Assembly (NCBI RefSeq): GCF_000165425.1
Contig: NW_001798962.1
Location: 3,705-67,704, forward strand
DNA: 64,000 nt
DNA from: Paramecium tetraurelia
Lineage: Eukaryota > Ciliophora > Oligohymenophorea > Peniculida > Parameciidae
Reading direction: 5' to 3'
This document shows positions 63,331-64,000 of the stretch, piece by piece. Both the position numbers and the translations under genes were made by a program. Position 1 is the stretch's first letter. Every line of letters begins with the position of its first letter. Below the pieces are notes generated by a model. The model did no database searches and was not told the origin of the DNA. It saw only the letters and a program-made list of their open reading frames with translations.

Positions 63331-64000
63331 TCACTCATCTCTATATGGACATTTCATCTATTAATTTACGAAGGTGGCTTCATATTATGTAAAACAGTCA
63401 AAACAAGCCGCATGTCGATTACAAGGGAACATTCTTGCATCGATTACATCTCCTAAACAAATTGGACACGTTTAAGGATTAGTTAATGGTAAGGGAGTCA
63501 TTCGTTTACGTAACCTGATTGAAATGCGTTTGATTTTAAGAACTATATATTTTGGAAATCTACAACAAAGTTGACTTACGAATAAGTATAGAAATTATAG
63601 GAACACTGCTAGTATTTTAAACATCTGAATTATAAACGAAACTAGTATGCAAATAAAGCAAAGACATATCAGCACAAAAGGCAAACTAGCTCTAATTTTG
63701 TAATTATCATTGCATGAATATGATTTCATTGTGTGACACTCATTCAAACAACTTTCCTCCAAACAGGAAGAACAAGAATTCTCTACTGGAACTGTTGAAA
63801 ATAACAAACACTGATTATAGTAATCTACTGCCAATTCATTTGTTTAATTGTGTTTAAGTAGAATTTAGAGTCTGTATTTAAAGTTTACATCCTATATTTA
63901 ATAATACTCTTCTTCGATCTTCATGCAAAGTATATTTTGATAATTAATTTGTAGACTCTTGCTATAATATTGATAACAAATTCCTTTATTCGTGAAAATA
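63331..64000 (-). CDS. RING-type membrane protein, N-terminus outside window
   Basis: Open frame from the right edge to TGA at 63331-63333, 223 codons visible. A Cys-rich luminal part (NSCSSCLEESCLNECHTM) precedes one membrane span (LPFVLICLCFICILVSFII). After a basic stretch comes a RING-like motif: TCPICLGDV, FPCNRHAACFDC and MKCPYRDE, then the stop. The eighth zinc ligand (CPxC) is missing, so the RING is either incomplete or the last exon is spliced differently (a 26-nt intron is possible near 63320-63345). Probably an E3-type protein. Confidence 0.6.

Overview
The window reads as macronuclear DNA of a Paramecium-type ciliate. Long open frames appear only if TAA and TAG are read as glutamine and TGA is the sole stop. 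About 70 introns were inferred, nearly all 20-31 nt, mostly GTA...TAG. Base composition is very AT-rich and genes are packed on both strands, often 12-120 bp apart. A 150-N run (34853-35002) marks a draft assembly. No rRNA, tRNA, CRISPR, operon-like bacterial feature or retrovirus-like element was seen. All gene structures below were worked out by hand from frames and splice motifs, with no database search.

Layout. 1-3310: a broken cysteine-rich membrane protein gene carrying a 23-bp TA-bounded palindrome that looks like an unexcised internal eliminated sequence (IES). 3.6-10.8 kb: acid-ceramidase/NAAA-like hydrolase, WD40 protein, Rab-like GTPase with two single-base frame breaks, START protein, mitotic-type cyclin, OGFr-domain protein. 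10.9-16.8 kb: CFAP77-like ciliary protein, SANT/Myb protein, Polo-like kinase, an unknown protein and a secreted protein. 17.3-24.5 kb: two paralogous multi-pass RING-H2 proteins on either side of a Nek-type kinase, two small genes, and a second SANT protein sharing an intron site with the first. 24.8-31 kb: unknown and coiled-coil proteins.

31.2-41.6 kb: SPEF2/CPC1-like central-pair protein interrupted by the N gap, ULK/ATG1-like kinase, two trichocyst matrix protein genes flanking eIF2A. 41.8-43.4 kb is coding-like but unresolved. 44.4-52.9 kb: a divergent kinase, a PTEN-like phosphatase with a C-terminal zinc-ribbon-like motif, a TTLL-type ligase, an RNase H2 subunit B-like protein, an R2R3-type Myb protein and U2AF35. 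53-64 kb: Cache-like membrane protein, Q-rich unknown, RSPH9, bZIP factor, HD-domain hydrolase, unknown, second START protein, and a RING membrane protein cut by the right edge.

The genes do not form one pathway. Recurrent themes are cilia (SPEF2, RSPH9, CFAP77, TTLL), regulated secretion (trichocyst matrix proteins), cell-cycle and signalling kinases, and transcription or splicing factors. No convincing new multigene system was found. The most unusual signals are the IES-like palindrome at 463-487, a 14-bp-arm stem-loop with a C6 loop at 60756-60792, and a 23-bp divergent intergenic region at 36852-36874.
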